Shown: one piece after another, positions 35,200-48,071 of the stretch
How the letters are laid out: every line of letters begins with the position of its first letter
Position numbering within the stretch: position 1 is the stretch's first letter
NCBI GenBank assembly: GCA_964058805.1
Contig: CAXKVV010001181.1
Span: forward strand, 1-59,713
Source of the DNA: Schoenoplectus triqueter
Taxonomy: Eukaryota; Streptophyta; Magnoliopsida; Poales; Cyperaceae
Reading direction: 5' to 3'
Length of the DNA: 59,713 nt
Notes under the pieces: generated by a model
Told to the model about the DNA's origin: nothing
Seen by the model: only the letters and a program-made list of their open reading frames with translations
Databases searched by the model: none
Translations under genes and position numbers: made by a program

Positions 35200-36780
35200 A
35201 CGTGACTTTCAAGTACGAACCGTGGGAAGGGCGGAAGGCTCGGAGTTACTAACACCGTTTCATAGTCATGGCTCGAAATTATCAATTACCGTGTGCCGAT
35301 GTGTGGCTGTATTTTTCTTTTTTATCAAGTGCGAGCGGACTGTAAAAATCTCATTTTTTATTTTATTTTTAACCTAAATATCTAATTTTTATTTCAGAAA
35401 GTGAGCTCGGAGGTTGGAGCACCCATTTTTTTAAAATAAAAGAATTAAAAAAAACTTTCACAATGGGTGGCCAAAAAAACTCTAAAGTTAAATATTTTTC
35501 TTTTGTTTGACAGAAATGATATATGACACTTCGGTGGACAAAAAAAATCTGATCCGAGTTTTTTTCAGACCACCCACTTGACCCAAAATTAATTCAGAAC
35601 ATGCTATATTATGAAAAAATCAGCATAATTACGTTAGACGATGGAATTTTTTTTATTTTTTCTATTTTTTAAAATACCTGTCGGAGCACAGTCAAAGCTT
35701 TTCATTACTTAAAGAAAAGTAATGTGTACAGACAGGAGCATAGCATCATAGTGGGAACATTTATAACTTGAAAATTAATTATCTGTAGATGAACTATACC
35801 GGAACATTTACACTGAACTTCTATATATATATCAGCAAATCGAGTCAAAGTGAGCTCGGACTTGACACTTGTTTCTGTTCTCAAAACAATTTTAATAGCA
35901 TCTCTTATTCTATTTTAATAGCATTATTTTATTTGAAAATTAAGGATGGTAATCTTACAAGTTTTTTTTAAATTATCATAGGAATTATTTCTTGGAGATT
36001 TCCAATAATTTATAGTCCTAAATAAAAATGTAGGATTAAATATTAAATTGTAAAATCCTATAAAGTTCAATTAAAATTTTAACCAATAAATTTCCACACA
36101 ACGACAACATGACATCATCTTCCTTGCTAAATCAACCACCGATCTCTGAATTTTGGTGGTGCGATAATATCTGAGATATCATTTTGTGCTGGGAATTCCT
36201 GAATTCACATTGGGGAATGATTTCATAGCGATTGATGATGACTTGGACAGGTCCATATTTCACACCTTATTTTGTTGTTTTGTTGGTTGTTGATATGCTA
36301 TTATTCTATTCGATGGTTATAGATGTTGGACTGATTTTGTTTGTACATCTTTATTTTCTTGATAAGTCTAATAATGATGATTCAAGTGTTCTAAAACTTT
36401 TTTATATATAAACCGAAATAACTTAGAGTACAGGAAATTAAAAATACCTTTGGAGACAGAATTAAAGTTAAATCACTAATTGTAATTTCCTATTTTTATA
36501 TTATTTTGTTTTTACTATTTCATCTGCTTACTTTACTTCATCTAATATTAATGCATTAAAATGATTTAATATTATTTTTTTACTTTTCTTGTCAAGCGGC
36601 TTGAGATTATGCAGCTTTTCTGTACTTTATCCAGTAATATTCTATTTTGTTTTATTATAAACATTAATCTGAAATGTATACATGCAGCTGCTGTGCTGTC
36701 AATCCTCCGGATCATTTAGTATGAAATAATAGGCATTTAAATAACAAAATATGTGTAGTTGTGATCCATCTATCTGAAAA
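35200..36780. other. Intergenic, no gene recognised
   Basis: A possible decayed repeat at about 35380-35600 has AAAAAAACT and GGGTGG/CCACCC pairs. A short cleaner stretch at 36110-36250 has no usable frame. Confidence 0.4.
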
Positions 36781-37959
36781 CACTACAATAGAACTGGATT
36801 TTACTAACACCAATTTACTAAAGGTTTTTATAGTAAAAACTGTTAGTAACATTAGGCGGTGGCATTTTAAAAAATAAGTTCAACTATTTTCTAACGGTTT
36901 GGAAGAAGAAAACGTTACAAAAACATATCAAAAAGTGTAAAAAAATTGTCGGAGAACTTTTGCTAACGGTTTCTTATAAAAAACCGTTAGGAAAGTTTTT
37001 TGCGTTGGGTTTTGCTAACGGTTTCTTAGAAAAAACCGTTAGAAAATCTTTTTGCGCTGTGTCTTGCTAACGGTTTCTTATAAAAATCGTTAGGAAAGCT
37101 TTTTGTGCTGAATTTTGCTAACGGTTATTTACAAAAAAATATTAGCAAAAGGTTTATGCGCAAAAAAAATCTAATATATCCCATCTCATCAAAAATATTT
37201 GCTCATACGGATTGCCCATCTCATCGTTCGTTCATCCCAATCCAACGATCCAAAAATCAAGATTAAAAAACAGAAAGTCCATGGATCACCAATCACTTTT
37301 CATCTGTTTTCATATATAAAAAGAGAGATGAGAGAGAGAGACAGAGAAATAAAAATCGAAAATCCGACCATCTCAACTTCAAACGGCCATAACTTTTGAT
37401 AGGAAACTTCGCTTGAGGCATGCTACGCGACCACAGAAAGCTTGCAACGAGATCTACAGGGTAACAGCCACATAAAGCATATTGGATTAAAGCTTATGAC
37501 GGGATCTATAGGTTGTTATATTATTGAGTAATCAAGATGTATTGTTCAGTAAACGTTTTTTTCATTGTATAAATAATTATATATTTTTTATATTAATTAT
37601 TGAATGAATAATATGATGCATGTCATAATACTTATCATTTGTAATCAGTTCTTAGTTTTTTTCATCTGTATAGAAAGTTAAATTTGTAAAAAAAAAAATC
37701 TTTGCTAACAGTTTATTAGCAAAAATCATTATCAAAAATTCAAAAAAAATTCACAACACCCTTTGCTAACGGTTTTTGCTAAAAAATCGTTAGCAAAACT
37801 TAAAAAAAAATCACAGCACTCCTTGCTAATGTTTTTTTACTAAAAAACCATTAGAAAATGTCCGTTCAGCGCTCCTATTTTTCTAACGGTTGTTTATACT
37901 TTTCCTAACCCCTTTCAATAGTTGTAAAACCGTTAGTAAACCCCAGTTCTGTTGTAGTT
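36781..37959. mobile_element. Non-autonomous CACTA element, about 1.18 kb
   Basis: Starts CACTACAATAGAACTGG and ends CCAGTTCTGTTGTAGT, a near-perfect inverted repeat with the final G of the right TAGTG changed to T. Subterminal zones on both sides carry many short hairpins of the type CTAACGG ... CCGTTAG with A/T-rich loops (about 36973-37130 and 37760-37945). This arrangement is diagnostic for CACTA elements. The flanking triplets AAA and AGA do not form a perfect 3-bp duplication. No transposase is present; the centre (37190-37500) is unrelated sequence. Confidence 0.85.
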
Positions 37960-38279
37960 AGATAATAAAAAATGACAAGATAATTATTGAATAACTCTCC
38001 TCTAGCTTGTAATACTTTTTTTTTATTTAATAAAAGGTTAAAGTACAAACAACCTGCTTCAAAATAAAAATTGAAAATTTTTAATTCAACTTTTACGTGC
38101 ATGTACAAGTTCTCAAAATCATCTAAAAGCGTGCACTAGGAGTTTAGGACAAAACCATAAATAAACATTGCTGTGCATTTAGAAATTTTAATTTTTACTA
38201 ATTTTGGTCGTATGTATTTCGGTCCGCTCTCTGATTTACTATCTTGGAAGACGGTTTTTGTTATATTTTAAAAAAAATC

Positions 38280-38650
38280 ATAATTTTAGCTCAAGTTCGG
38301 TTCGTTCAATTTTTTTTTTCAATTCGGTTCGATAAAATTTTAATGAACTAGTTCAAATTTGCTTTGTAATAGTTTGATATGTAATTTTTTTGTATATATT
38401 TTAACTATTTAATAATATAATTATTTTATTTTAAATTTAGTAATATATTATTAATTTATTATTAAATTAATAAATATTAGTTATTTTCAAATTAATAAAA
38501 TATTAATTATTTTAGCTCTAATTATTTATGATAATATGAAATGAATATAAAAATTAAAATAATTGAGTTCATTTAAATTTTGATTTAGTTCGAATTAATT
38601 TCAAATTAAATTAGCGCAGAGCCTAATTCGATTAAATTCGATTTGTTTTG
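38280..38650. repeat. Possible hAT-derived repeat
   Basis: CAAGTTCGGTTCG and CAATTCGGTTCGATAAA on the left, and CTAATTCGATTAAATTCGAT on the right, resemble the subterminal motifs of plant hAT derivatives. Ends and duplication are not resolved. Confidence 0.35.
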
Positions 38651-38732
38651 CTGCATTAATCTGACGTGCTTTCAAATTTAAAAAATAATGAATATTAAAA
38701 ATATTTTTAAATATATATATATATATATATAT

Positions 38733-38923
38733 ATATCAAGTTTTTAAAAAACGGTTTAACGGATTTAACTGTAAGGTAATAATTTCGAGTTAAAACGGTT
38801 TAAAGGAGTTATTTAACGGCTTTTAACGGTTTAAACGAAGTTTTTTACTTAACATTAAAGTCTTTGATGAAGTTAAAACAGAGTTTAAACAGTTAAAATG
38901 AAGTTTTTTAAAGCTTGATATAC
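38733..38923. mobile_element. Short MITE with AACGGTTTAA repeats next to a TA tract
   Basis: ATATCAAGTTTTTAAAAAAC on the left is mirrored by GTTTTTTAAAGCTTGATAT on the right. The interior repeats AACGGTTTAA about five times. A (TA)n tract at 38710-38736 forms the left flank. The superfamily was not determined. Confidence 0.65.
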
Positions 38924-40425
38924 ATATATAATGGATTATGGACCAATAAAAAGTTCCCTCTAAACGATGCCAAATAGGCAAATACAAAAATGATGGACCC
39001 GTTAGCCCGTTACTGTCATCCCGTGAGCCATCATAAACAATTCGGATCCTCCATTCCTCCTGCCTGAGTTGGACAGATCACACAAAACAGAGCCATTGTT
39101 TGACCCGGCTTTCCGATTTCTCTGCAGTCCGTACACACACTGATTTCATATTCTCATCCATTCAGCACGCATTCCCCTGAGGTAAATTCCAGAAAATGCA
39201 TGCATCTACGCACTTAGTCTGAAATGTGAACCTTCCGATTTAAATCTAACGGTGATTAATCACTCGAGGTTGAACAGAATGGCGGTTAATTGGAGAGGAG
39301 AGGAGAGTGAAGAAACAAACAGAGGGAGTCGGACAGAGCACTTCACGTGCGTGCAATTCGTGCTCGTGCTTCTGCTTGGCTTCTTTCGTCAACTAATATA
39401 AAAATACAAATTAATAATAATTTAAATTTAAAAAAACTAGTCACGCTCTTTCCGCTGCCTGGTAGCGGGTGGCTGGGTTGCTCTACTCCTCTCTCCGGTC
39501 GTTTGCGGCCATCTTCCATACCTCCATCTGTGCAGCTAAGTGTTGTCTGGAATTCTGGAAATATTGTTTCCTTTGGGAAAGGAAATAATATAATTATTAA
39601 AGCATAAAGCCACAAAGAGTCAAAGAGAGAGTTTCTTTTGTCTTTTAGGCCCCTTTTAAATGCTTTTTTCGTGCTGTGTAATCCAGTAAAATCTTGACTT
39701 GGAACAATTTATTACCAAGCTAGTTGTTGGATGTTGAATGAGTTGAATTAGCTCAGCTCGACAGCTGGCACATTTTCCTACAATTAATTATCTTTTTTTT
39801 TCGGCACGGGTAGAGTATCCATTGACTTCTCACGTGGGTGATATTTGTTTCTCCTTGAATAAGATGGCTTCTTTTCCATGTTTTTACTTTTTACAAGATT
39901 TATGGAACTATACAAAATTACAAATACATAGATTAATAAATGTAGTCATGGCGAGAGCACACGCTAGTTCAACTCAAGGCACTGATAACCATACCTTTAT
40001 TTATTAAAAAGATAAATCTCTCCTTTAAATTGGGACCTTGACTAATTCTTCCAAGTGTTGCAGAAAGTAGAAACCATTGCACGTGCTAGCGTGCTTATTA
40101 TTTTATGTGTATATTTTTTTTCTTTTAATGTGTAAAATCTCATAATTTAGTCAATTTATAAGATGCTCCTCAAATTCTTGTTTTTTTTTAAAACATGAAG
40201 TGTTGTTTTATTTTTCTTCTTGAAATAACTAGCTCTATGTATCGGAGAATTATCGGTAACAATGATATTTTTTTTATGAAGATCTTCTTTGTATTAGTTA
40301 GTGTTTTTTTATTAAATAGCTAGCTCTACATTTTTTTTTCTAAGTGTTAATGTTCTTTCTCAGTGTATACTGAGATATAAGTTCATGACTTTAATGATGG
40401 TGTCATTGACTATATGTATTGAACA
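38924..40425. other. Intergenic; promoter-like stretch without a gene
   Basis: Bases 38990-39540 are distinctly less AT-rich, with a GAGAGGAGAGGAGAG leader-like run near 39293 and a CACGTG at about 39346. Opposing frames of 86-90 codons at 39343-39615 have no family match. It could be a gene start whose body I cannot recognise. Confidence 0.35.
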
Positions 40426-40434
40426 TTATGTTTG

Positions 40435-40816
40435 GAGTAAAGATATCGTGAGCTTAAACTCATAAAGGTCTTCCGTAAACTTAACTTAAAAAGTACATCA
40501 AATTATTTTTAAATTTTAATTTATCATACTCATTAAATTTTTTATATGAAAATCTTGTGGGATGCAAAATTTTGAAGTGTTTTGAGTTTTTTAAGTCATT
40601 TTTTTATTTTTAAAAATGATATTCAAATATTGAATATATTATTATTATTTTAAGAGCTTATTTTTTAAAAATTAAAATCATAACTTAGAAAGCTCAAAAC
40701 ACTTAAAAATTTTGCATCTACAAGATTTTCATATAAAAATTTTAATGAGTATGATAAATTAAAATTTGAAGATGATTTGATATATTTTTTGAATTAAACT
40801 CATGATATCTTTACTC
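40435..40816. mobile_element. Fold-back Mutator-like MITE, 382 bp
   Basis: The perfect 9-bp duplication TTATGTTTG lies at 40426-40434 and 40817-40825. The element starts GAGTAAAGATATC and ends GATATCTTTACTC. The two arms stay complementary for about 150 bases each (for example TTTATCATACTCATTAAA on the left against its complement near 40743). The 9-bp duplication points to a Mutator-type origin. It is a single copy in this window, with no coding. Confidence 0.9.
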
Positions 40817-40825
40817 TTATGTTTG

Positions 40826-41553
40826 TAATAATGATAAATTTCAGTGATGGAATAATTTATTCAACAAAGAGTAACGAAATGTTATAATAAAAGGGAAAGC
40901 GTTGATTAGAAATTTCAACCATGAGATACCAATACTTATAAGTGATAACGAAAGCTTGCGCGCTTAAATTTTGAATAATCTCCAAATTTGAGGATCATAT
41001 TTATTCTAGGGGATAATCATTAACATATCAAAAATAGTCAATTACCGCTTAAAAATATATAATACTTTATTTTAGCCTTTTTTGTGTATTTAATATATGT
41101 GAAAGTGACACTTCCAGTAATTACGAATTTGTTATTATATTCTATTATTCTTTATCCAAGCTAAAATGAACTATTAATGATGCTTCGACCATATATGTTC
41201 ATCGTACTAAATGAAATATTTGACACAACCATATTACTAACCAATACGATTTTTTTTAGTGTTGTTGGGTATTAATTTTAGGAAGTTGATACCATTGATA
41301 CTGTATAAAATCCGTGCGGACTATATTGTATACATTAAATTAATATATATTTTAATGATATTTAAGATAAATAATAAAAAAGTTTACAAAATGAGTCATG
41401 ATAAAAATCGCTAACTTATAATAAAGCACATATCGGTAACAATATCAACAATGGTATTTCCATAACATTTTCCTAATTTTTATTCCCGGGCATTTGTATA
41501 TTTTAATAACTCAAGTCATTCAGAATGAAGTCCATAATAAAATATTGTGTGTG
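40826..41553. other. Intergenic, no gene recognised
   Basis: AT-rich DNA with no open frame or element end that I could define. Confidence 0.5.
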
Positions 41554-41928
41554 TATATATAGAGAGAGTGAGGTTACGGTGCTTCGTGAAATATTAAATC
41601 TTTCATGCTTTGCGTCCGTATCTTGAAATTGAAAGTCAAAACGATCGATCCAAACCATTGAACATGATCTTCATATTGAAATATCTTTGGAAATCAAATT
41701 TCATATTTTTTTTTGAATTTTTTTTGCTAATTTTTAGATGGGTGGAAAATCACTAGTAATAGATGGTGCAAAATCATTAGATGAAGAAATTTTATACCCA
41801 TCTAAAAAATAGCAAAATATTTTTAAAAAATATAAAATTTGATTTTCAAAAATATTTTAATATGAATATCATGTTCAACGGTTTGGATCAACCATTAGGA
41901 CTTTCAAATTCGAGATATTGACGTACTT
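41554..41928. mobile_element. Fold-back MITE of the TA-flanked family, copy 3, right end lost
   Basis: Begins in TATATATAGAGAGAGTGAGG like copy 2 and follows it through GTGCTTCGTGAA, GATCGATCCAAACC and ACATGATCTTCATATTGAAA. The right arm returns through TTCAACGGTTTGGATCAACC but stops near TTCGAGATATTGACG, lacking the terminal part. Confidence 0.85.
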
Positions 41929-42243
41929 AAGGAAATAAAATAGATGTCGCAAATTATAAGAAAATATCAATTTTATTTTGCAAGAGGTTTGTAATAGAAA
42001 AGAGTATTGCACGAAAGAATCTGACATTGCAACGAGGAAATTGACTATTTTTGAAACTTTAGACAAAATTATCAAAAAAAAAATCCGGTCTATTAAGTGA
42101 GAAGTGAAATAATTCTTAGATGTTTCTTTTTTTTCAACATGAAAATCCTATGCTCCAATGGCACCCTAAAAAAGTTACCTGCGCGGATCTCAAAGTTAAA
42201 GCTGTTCATCACAGTGTTTGCTAAAATGTACAGATATAAATAT

Positions 42244-42615
42244 GAGAAGGGATCACTTGACAATTTTGACAATATATTTTCAAATAAATATAAAAAATTT
42301 AAAAAATAAAAAATTTTATAGATATATTCTTCTACTTACTGATTGATGGTGATTCAAATTTTATACAATTTCATTATCGTTGATAGTTCATCAAAGACCG
42401 TCAAATTATAACCGTTGTAAATTATATAAAAATTTGGATGGTCCTTGATGGAGTATCAAACGATAATGAAATTATATGAAATTTGAATCACTGCCAATCT
42501 ATAACTAGAATAACATATTCATAAGATTTTTTTCTATTTTTAATTTTTTTCATATTTATTTAAAAATCTGTTGTCAAAATTATCAAAATAATTAATTTTC
42601 TAGTAATCCCCACCC
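42244..42615. mobile_element. GATCACTTGACAAT MITE family, copy 1
   Basis: Left terminus GAGAAGGGATCACTTGACAA; the right terminus read on the other strand is GGGTGGGGATTACTAG. The arms are complementary for most of their length (TTATACAATTTCATTATCG against CGATAATGAAATTATATG). The 9-base flanks TATAAATAT (42235-42243) and TATAAATAA (42616-42624) match at 8 positions, suggesting a 9-bp duplication. Confidence 0.82.
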
Positions 42616-42740
42616 TATAAATAATTAAATATGCCCACTTCAAATACTTCACGGACTGTCCAATGTCCAATATAAAGGATATGCTTCCATGGCCTATCAA
42701 CTTATTAACAATCACACGAAATAATTTAGAGGATATATAT

Positions 42741-43100
42741 GGGTGAGGATAGTTATTTTGATAACTTTAACAATAAATTTTTAAAAAATATTAAAAAAAA
42801 TTAAAAATAGAAAAAACTTTATGGATATGTTTTTCTACTTATAGATTGATGATAATTCAGAATTCATACAATTTCATTATTGTTTGATACTCCATCAAAA
42901 ACCACCAAAAATTTATACAATTTGCAACGGTTATAATTTGATGGTCTTTGATGGAGTATCAAACGATAATAAAATTGCATGAAATTTGAATCACCATCAA
43001 TTATAAAATAGAAGAACATATTCGTTAGATTTTTTTTATATCTATTTGAAAATCTATTGTCAAGATTGTCAAGATAACCATTATCAAGTGATCCCTTCCC
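42741..43100. mobile_element. GATCACTTGACAAT MITE family, copy 2
   Basis: The right end read on the minus strand is GGGAAGGGATCACTTGATAA, the best-preserved terminus of the family. The left end has diverged (GGGTGAGGATAGTTATTTTG). Inner arms pair through TACTCCATCAAA and TTTGATGGAGTATCAAACG. No clear target duplication. It lies only 125 bases after copy 1. Confidence 0.8.
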
Positions 43101-43237
43101 AAATATCCCAAAAGAGAAAAAGAGTATAAAAAAAGGGCAACCCAAAAATCCAAAATGGGCGAAATCAACGTGAGTTACGTGACAGTGGTACAGCATCCGT
43201 ACCAGAAAATAGCGCACCCATGTGAGTGCAGCGTCTT

Positions 43238-43292
43238 CTCCTCCTCCTCCTCCTCCTCCTCCTCCTCCTCCTCATCATCATCATCATCATCA
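43238..43292. repeat. (TCC)n(TCA)n microsatellite
   Basis: About 11-12 TCC units run directly into about 7 TCA units. It creates a poly-Ser frame on the plus strand and an Asp/Glu frame on the minus strand, both artefacts of the repeat. About 95 bases upstream, ATG frames of 70-120 codons exist but have no family signature. Confidence 0.95.
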
Positions 43293-43299
43293 TCCATTT

Positions 43300-44880
43300 C
43301 TTGTTTATCTCCAACTCCCGCTCCTCTATTTTCTTCTTTTTCTTTTTTTTTTCCCTTGAAGCTCAAGCACTCAAAGTGACAAATACAAAAAATTAAGCTC
43401 AATATTAGCATTTAAAATTTTGTTTTTTTATTAGTTTATAAAGGTAGATATAATATTACTGATAATCTCATGTGTTCTTGATAAAATTTGTCTAATTATT
43501 AATAGTTGATCGTATAAACTCTGAATAAAATTATATTTAGCTGTTTATTTATAAAACCGATTACTTTATACTATATTTGTCTAACTTATTTACACAGAAT
43601 TATTTCGAGTTGACTACTCGACATGGAACAGATTACTACAAAATAAAATTAATCTCGATGTTAACAATTAGAAGCTCCATTTTACGAGTTCATTTAGATT
43701 AGTTTTCATGTTGGATAGTGGAAGATCCAATATGTTTGATAAACGTAGACATAATTAGTAGGCAAGTTTTAGAATTTGAAATATGTAGATGTAATATATT
43801 TAATTTTTTTTAATTAAGCATAAACACTTATAAAAAAATTATCTATATTCTTTTAATCGCAGAAAAAAAAAATACTACTTTATACATACGAAAATCAAAT
43901 CTGAACAACTGATCTATACAAATCCGCCACTCATGTTGGAAGTCCTAGATATGAATTCCGAATAACAAATTGGATAAATATCATCCCATCACATAGTATC
44001 CTCATTTTATCCCAGCGTTTTATTTCTATCTTTTACTGCCTACCTCTCATCTAATTCTTTATTTTTTTGAAGACTTCGTTCAAAAAATTCAGAAGCATAT
44101 TTTCATACATTCAGCGTTTAAATTTCGAACTATGATTTCGAGGGATGTCAATTGCCAACTGACTAACCCTCTTGCTCTCTTATTAATATTTCAAAGTCCC
44201 TTTTCATTCATTGTTCTTTGGGAGCACGTGAAGTTTTGTTTTTGAGAAGAGTTTCAATGTTATTAATTTTGGGTACCATACTACCATTAAATATTATTAC
44301 TTACTTTTTAATTTATATATATATTTTTTAAATTGACATCTAAATTTGAAATACAAACCATTGATTTTCTTATTTTTTATTTATTTTGTTATCATTTGAT
44401 TTAGTATAGAATAAACTTCAAAAATTATGAAAATTTTATGGGAGTACATTTAATATGAAAACTAACAAAATTAGTGTTTGAATTAAAAATTAAGTTGATA
44501 GTATTTGGTAGCACATAAAAGGTGATGTCGTTTGAATCATTCTCTTTATTTTTTTACCCTCAAAAGTTTATTCTCTCTTTTCTTATGTCTTTTACTTAAT
44601 GCATGAGTCAATCCTCCGTTGAAGAAAAAAATGTCAAATTAAATAAGAAAAGGCGATGCTGGTTATATGATGCAACCTGCTTTTGTTTTTCTATTACTTT
44701 CGATTTTCTCTGAATAATAGTGGAGACTGGAGCGGTTTGTTTCCCTGTGATGTTATCTTCATTTTTCGTGTTTGCTTCCTTAAAATGTTTCAATTTTGGG
44801 TTTTAATAGGGCTGTATTTCCGAAAACGTAAGTAACATCAGCCCGAACATTTAACCCTAAACTACATTTAATACGCTTTA
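43300..44880. other. Intergenic, no gene recognised
   Basis: AT-rich. Bases 44248-44520 share phrases such as ATCATTTGATTTAGTAT and AAAAATTATGAAAATTTTA with the MITE at 33701-34117 and may be a diverged copy. Confidence 0.45.
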
Positions 44881-45300
44881 TACAACCTCCTTCATTTAGG
44901 GTATACCTCGACCAAACAGACCTCGAGGTCACTAAAGCTCGAGATCACTGAATAACTGCATGTTGCTATGAATATCGGCTATAACTAGACATAACCTCAA
45001 TAACCATTCACTATTATAAATAACGGTTATCACTGATCAAGACCTAAAATAATACAATTAAATAAGATACGTTTACTAACTTGCCATTAATATTGTGTAG
45101 GAACTGACCATAATTCTCATGCTCTCATTCCCCTATATAAGGATTCACTTAGGACGGGAGAGGAGATCTAACTTTTACGTACGCACAAGAATTTATAGAT
45201 CAAAGTAGCTCTTGTGCCCCCCTAAACGTACATTTACACTTACACATCATCTAGTTTTGTTTTGATACGACCTGTCATTCTAAGACAGGACGTATATGTT
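44881..45300 (+). mobile_element. Possible LTR retrotransposon fragment
   Basis: A TATA box in CCCCTATATAAGG at about 45130-45142 is followed by GGACGGGAGAGGAGA and CTCTTGTGCCCCCC, the arrangement seen in many plant Gypsy LTRs. Upstream are CTCGAGGTCACT / CTCGAGATCACT repeats. Ends were not located and no coding is near. Confidence 0.35.
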
Positions 45301-46069
45301 TCTTAGTTTTCAAATCGTGCTCTTTTCTAATTTTTTTTAGAAAAAGTAGACTAAATATTAGTCAGTTTTCATTATTTTTGAAAACTTCATACAAAAAGGA
45401 ACAGTATTAGTACTACATCAGTATCTACCTAACTATTACAACCAATCACAAATATAACAGAAAGCAAGAACATACAATAAAACCCCATAAAGTATCTGAA
45501 TTAGTTCCAAAATATAAAATGACTAGAAATTAGGAATTCAGTTGTTCCACTTGAATATCTTCCAAATCAATTAAGATTTCCTCTGATTGGTTCAAGATCC
45601 CAATGAACTAGTCATACATGTATATAGAGAGAATTGAGATAAAACACTAAAATAAATGAATTAAATGATGATACCGATGCGCCTTCAAAATAATCATATT
45701 TCTAAGCTTTCAAACTTGCCAGCAAAATATACAAATCAAAGATTTTATATATTTTCTAATTTCTATTGTCAGCCGATAAGTAGATTGCCACAGATAGCAA
45801 AAGTATATATTAACAGAGAGGATGCCTCGATCGGTACTATTGCTATCTAAACCGTTGATAGTAGTTTATTTGTCATGCTATGACTTGTAGATTAATTATT
45901 CAGTACTTCACATTTTTTCGATCTCATATTAATACACTTTCCATTTTATTACTTAAGGTGATTGAATGGACTCTATTTCCAATCTCAACTTCTTTTGTGG
46001 ATAAATGAAATCCTTACAAAATTGATGTCATTTTCTGGACGGGGGTGTGAACATTTTTACTGATTTTTT
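45301..46069. other. Intergenic, no gene recognised
   Basis: No usable open frame. Two T-rich stretches flank the region. Nothing else was seen. Confidence 0.5.
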
Positions 46070-46461
46070 TAGAAGGGATCGGTTGACAATGGTTTATTTT
46101 AATAATTTTGACAATGGACCTCTAAATAAATATAAAAAAATCTTAAAAATAGAAAAAAATTTAAAGATATGTCCTTCTACCTTTAAATATATGGTCATTC
46201 AAATTTCATGTAATTTCATTATCGTTTGATAGTCCATCAAACATCATCAAATTTTTATATAATTTGTAACAGTTCCAATTTATAGGTCTTTGATGGACTA
46301 TCAAATGATAATTAAATTGTATGAAATTTAAATTACCATCAATCTAAACGTAGAAGAACACATCTATAAATCTTTTTTCTATTTTTAATTTTTTTAAAAT
46401 TTTATTTAGAGGTCTATTGTCAAGATTGTCAAAATAACCCATTGACAATTGATCCCCACTC
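46070..46461. mobile_element. GATCACTTGACAAT MITE family, copy 3
   Basis: Left end AGAAGGGATCGGTTGACAAT; right end ATTGACAATTGATCCCCACTC. The inner arms pair through TTTCATTATCGTTTGATAG and its complement near 46298. The flanks are T-rich on both sides, which would fit a T-rich 9-bp duplication but cannot prove one. Confidence 0.8.
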
Positions 46462-46856
46462 TTTTTTTTTTGTTTAGTGCGCATTTCTATTATTATGATT
46501 TTTGTTGAATTATGGCCCACAAATCATACAAAACTGATATTTACTTAAGTTTCCATCATTTTTGTTTGGTATGATCATTGATCAATGCCTTGAATAATTA
46601 TAGATAGTTTATATATCAGCTGTAAGTAACTTCAATAAGTACTAAACAAGCGCCATCATATAATTATAATGTTAAGTGTAAGTAAATTTTTTTCAAAGTT
46701 CCTATAGTTAACATAAATTACCATAACAATTTTTAATATAAATAAATGTTATGTTAACTATACAGATTTGATGAGAGAGATGTGTAATGAATTGTTAGTC
46801 ACCATGCATTTTACACCTCTTCAAAGAAAATATTATATTATTTATTAATATAATAA

Positions 46857-47130
46857 TCTATACTATATTATAAATAGAATATGTATTAGACACATTTATT
46901 GATGTTCAGCCTTTTCAATTTGTTTAATGACCAAAATACCTCTAATTGAATAATTCAAATTAATATTTTAAAAAATTAACAGTAAGTCAATGTTAATTTT
47001 TCTTTCCATTTGTTTGTTATTTTCATTATGTATTAATAGGATGTCTAAAAAAACTTATCCATCAAATAAATTAACCATCAACTATTATTATTATTTAAAA
47101 AACTATCCAATATACTATTATTAATTCATT
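46857..47130 (+). mobile_element. Helitron-like 5' end, copy 1
   Basis: Begins TCTATACTATATTATAAAT directly after an A, as plant Helitrons do (insertion between A and T, TC start). The following GTATTAGACACATTTATTGA, the phrase ATGTTCAGCCTTTTCAA and the later block TTATCCATCAAATAAATTAA are shared with 49944-50220. No 3' hairpin with a CTRR end was found downstream. Confidence 0.5.
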
Positions 47131-47715
47131 TATATTATGTTTAAAAAATAAAAATTATCCAATGTACTATTATTATTTATTTATATTATGTTGTTAGTGA
47201 ATAAACCTTTTTATTTTCATTTTCAATATTTTTAATTAGTTTTTTTCTTTTTGTTATGCGGTATCAAGTTCATCTTAAGTTCTGAAGCAATTCTTATTTG
47301 CTCTGAAACTATATCGATTTTATAATTGTTATAAAATACAACACATAAAAAGCTATACCATTTTTACAAATTTATGGGGTCATATTTTTTAGTTCAAAAA
47401 TAAATTAAAATGAATATAAAAATAAAAAAAAAACATTTTGCTGCAAAGGATGGATACACTGCTAATTTATATAATAAGTCTAAATAATGCATTTATGAAC
47501 TACAAATAGCTTCTTCATATATAAGTATTAAAAAATAAATTCTACTTTAACTATTCCTAAGCATCAAAATCAATATTAATAAGAGCGATAACAACTATAA
47601 ATAAATTTAGTAAAAACTACTTGATTAGATTATGAATAACTTATTTGTGTGATATGGTAACACAAAAAAATACAAATAGTTGACATAGCCTATTAACTCT
47701 TGGGATAAATTTTGA
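47131..47715. other. Intergenic, no gene recognised
   Basis: AT-rich; possibly the continuation of the Helitron-like element. No independent feature. Confidence 0.4.
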
Positions 47716-47723
47716 GGACAAAC

Positions 47724-48071
47724 TAGAGGCGTCAATTATTGACTCGATCCGTCAGGTTAACCCGATCTGACTCGACCTGACATGATCTAAAAATAAATGG
47801 GTTGGGTAAGGATCTAATTTTTTTTACCTGAATCGAGTCGGGTCGGGTTCAGGTCATCCTAACTTGACCCAATTAATTATATTTTTTTTGAAGTAATTTT
47901 ATGATTTAGTATTAATTAAAGTTTAAATATATATTAATTATAAACTAATTAGTATTTAATTGCTTATAATAATATAAAAATAATTATTTTATATGCATCG
48001 GGTTGGATCAATAAAAATAATAAAATAATTATGACCCGGCTCGAACTCGACCCGACGAATAACATCCTCTA
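47724..48071. mobile_element. Non-autonomous hAT-like element, 348 bp
   Basis: Starts TAGAGGCGTCAATTATTGAC and ends CGACGAATAACATCCTCTA; the outer seven bases TAGAGG(C/A) are inverted. Subterminal repeats GACTCGACCTGAC, CGAGTCGGGTCGGG and AACTCGACCCGACG are typical. Flanks GGACAAAC and GAGAGCAA do not form a perfect 8-bp duplication, so this insertion may be old. Confidence 0.72.

Noticed and set aside
39343..39615. Opposing 86-90-codon frames
   Set aside because: No domain on either strand and no splice partners; left as promoter-like DNA only.
43155..43411. Poly-Ser and Asp/Glu-rich frames
   Set aside because: Both are products of the (TCC)n(TCA)n microsatellite.
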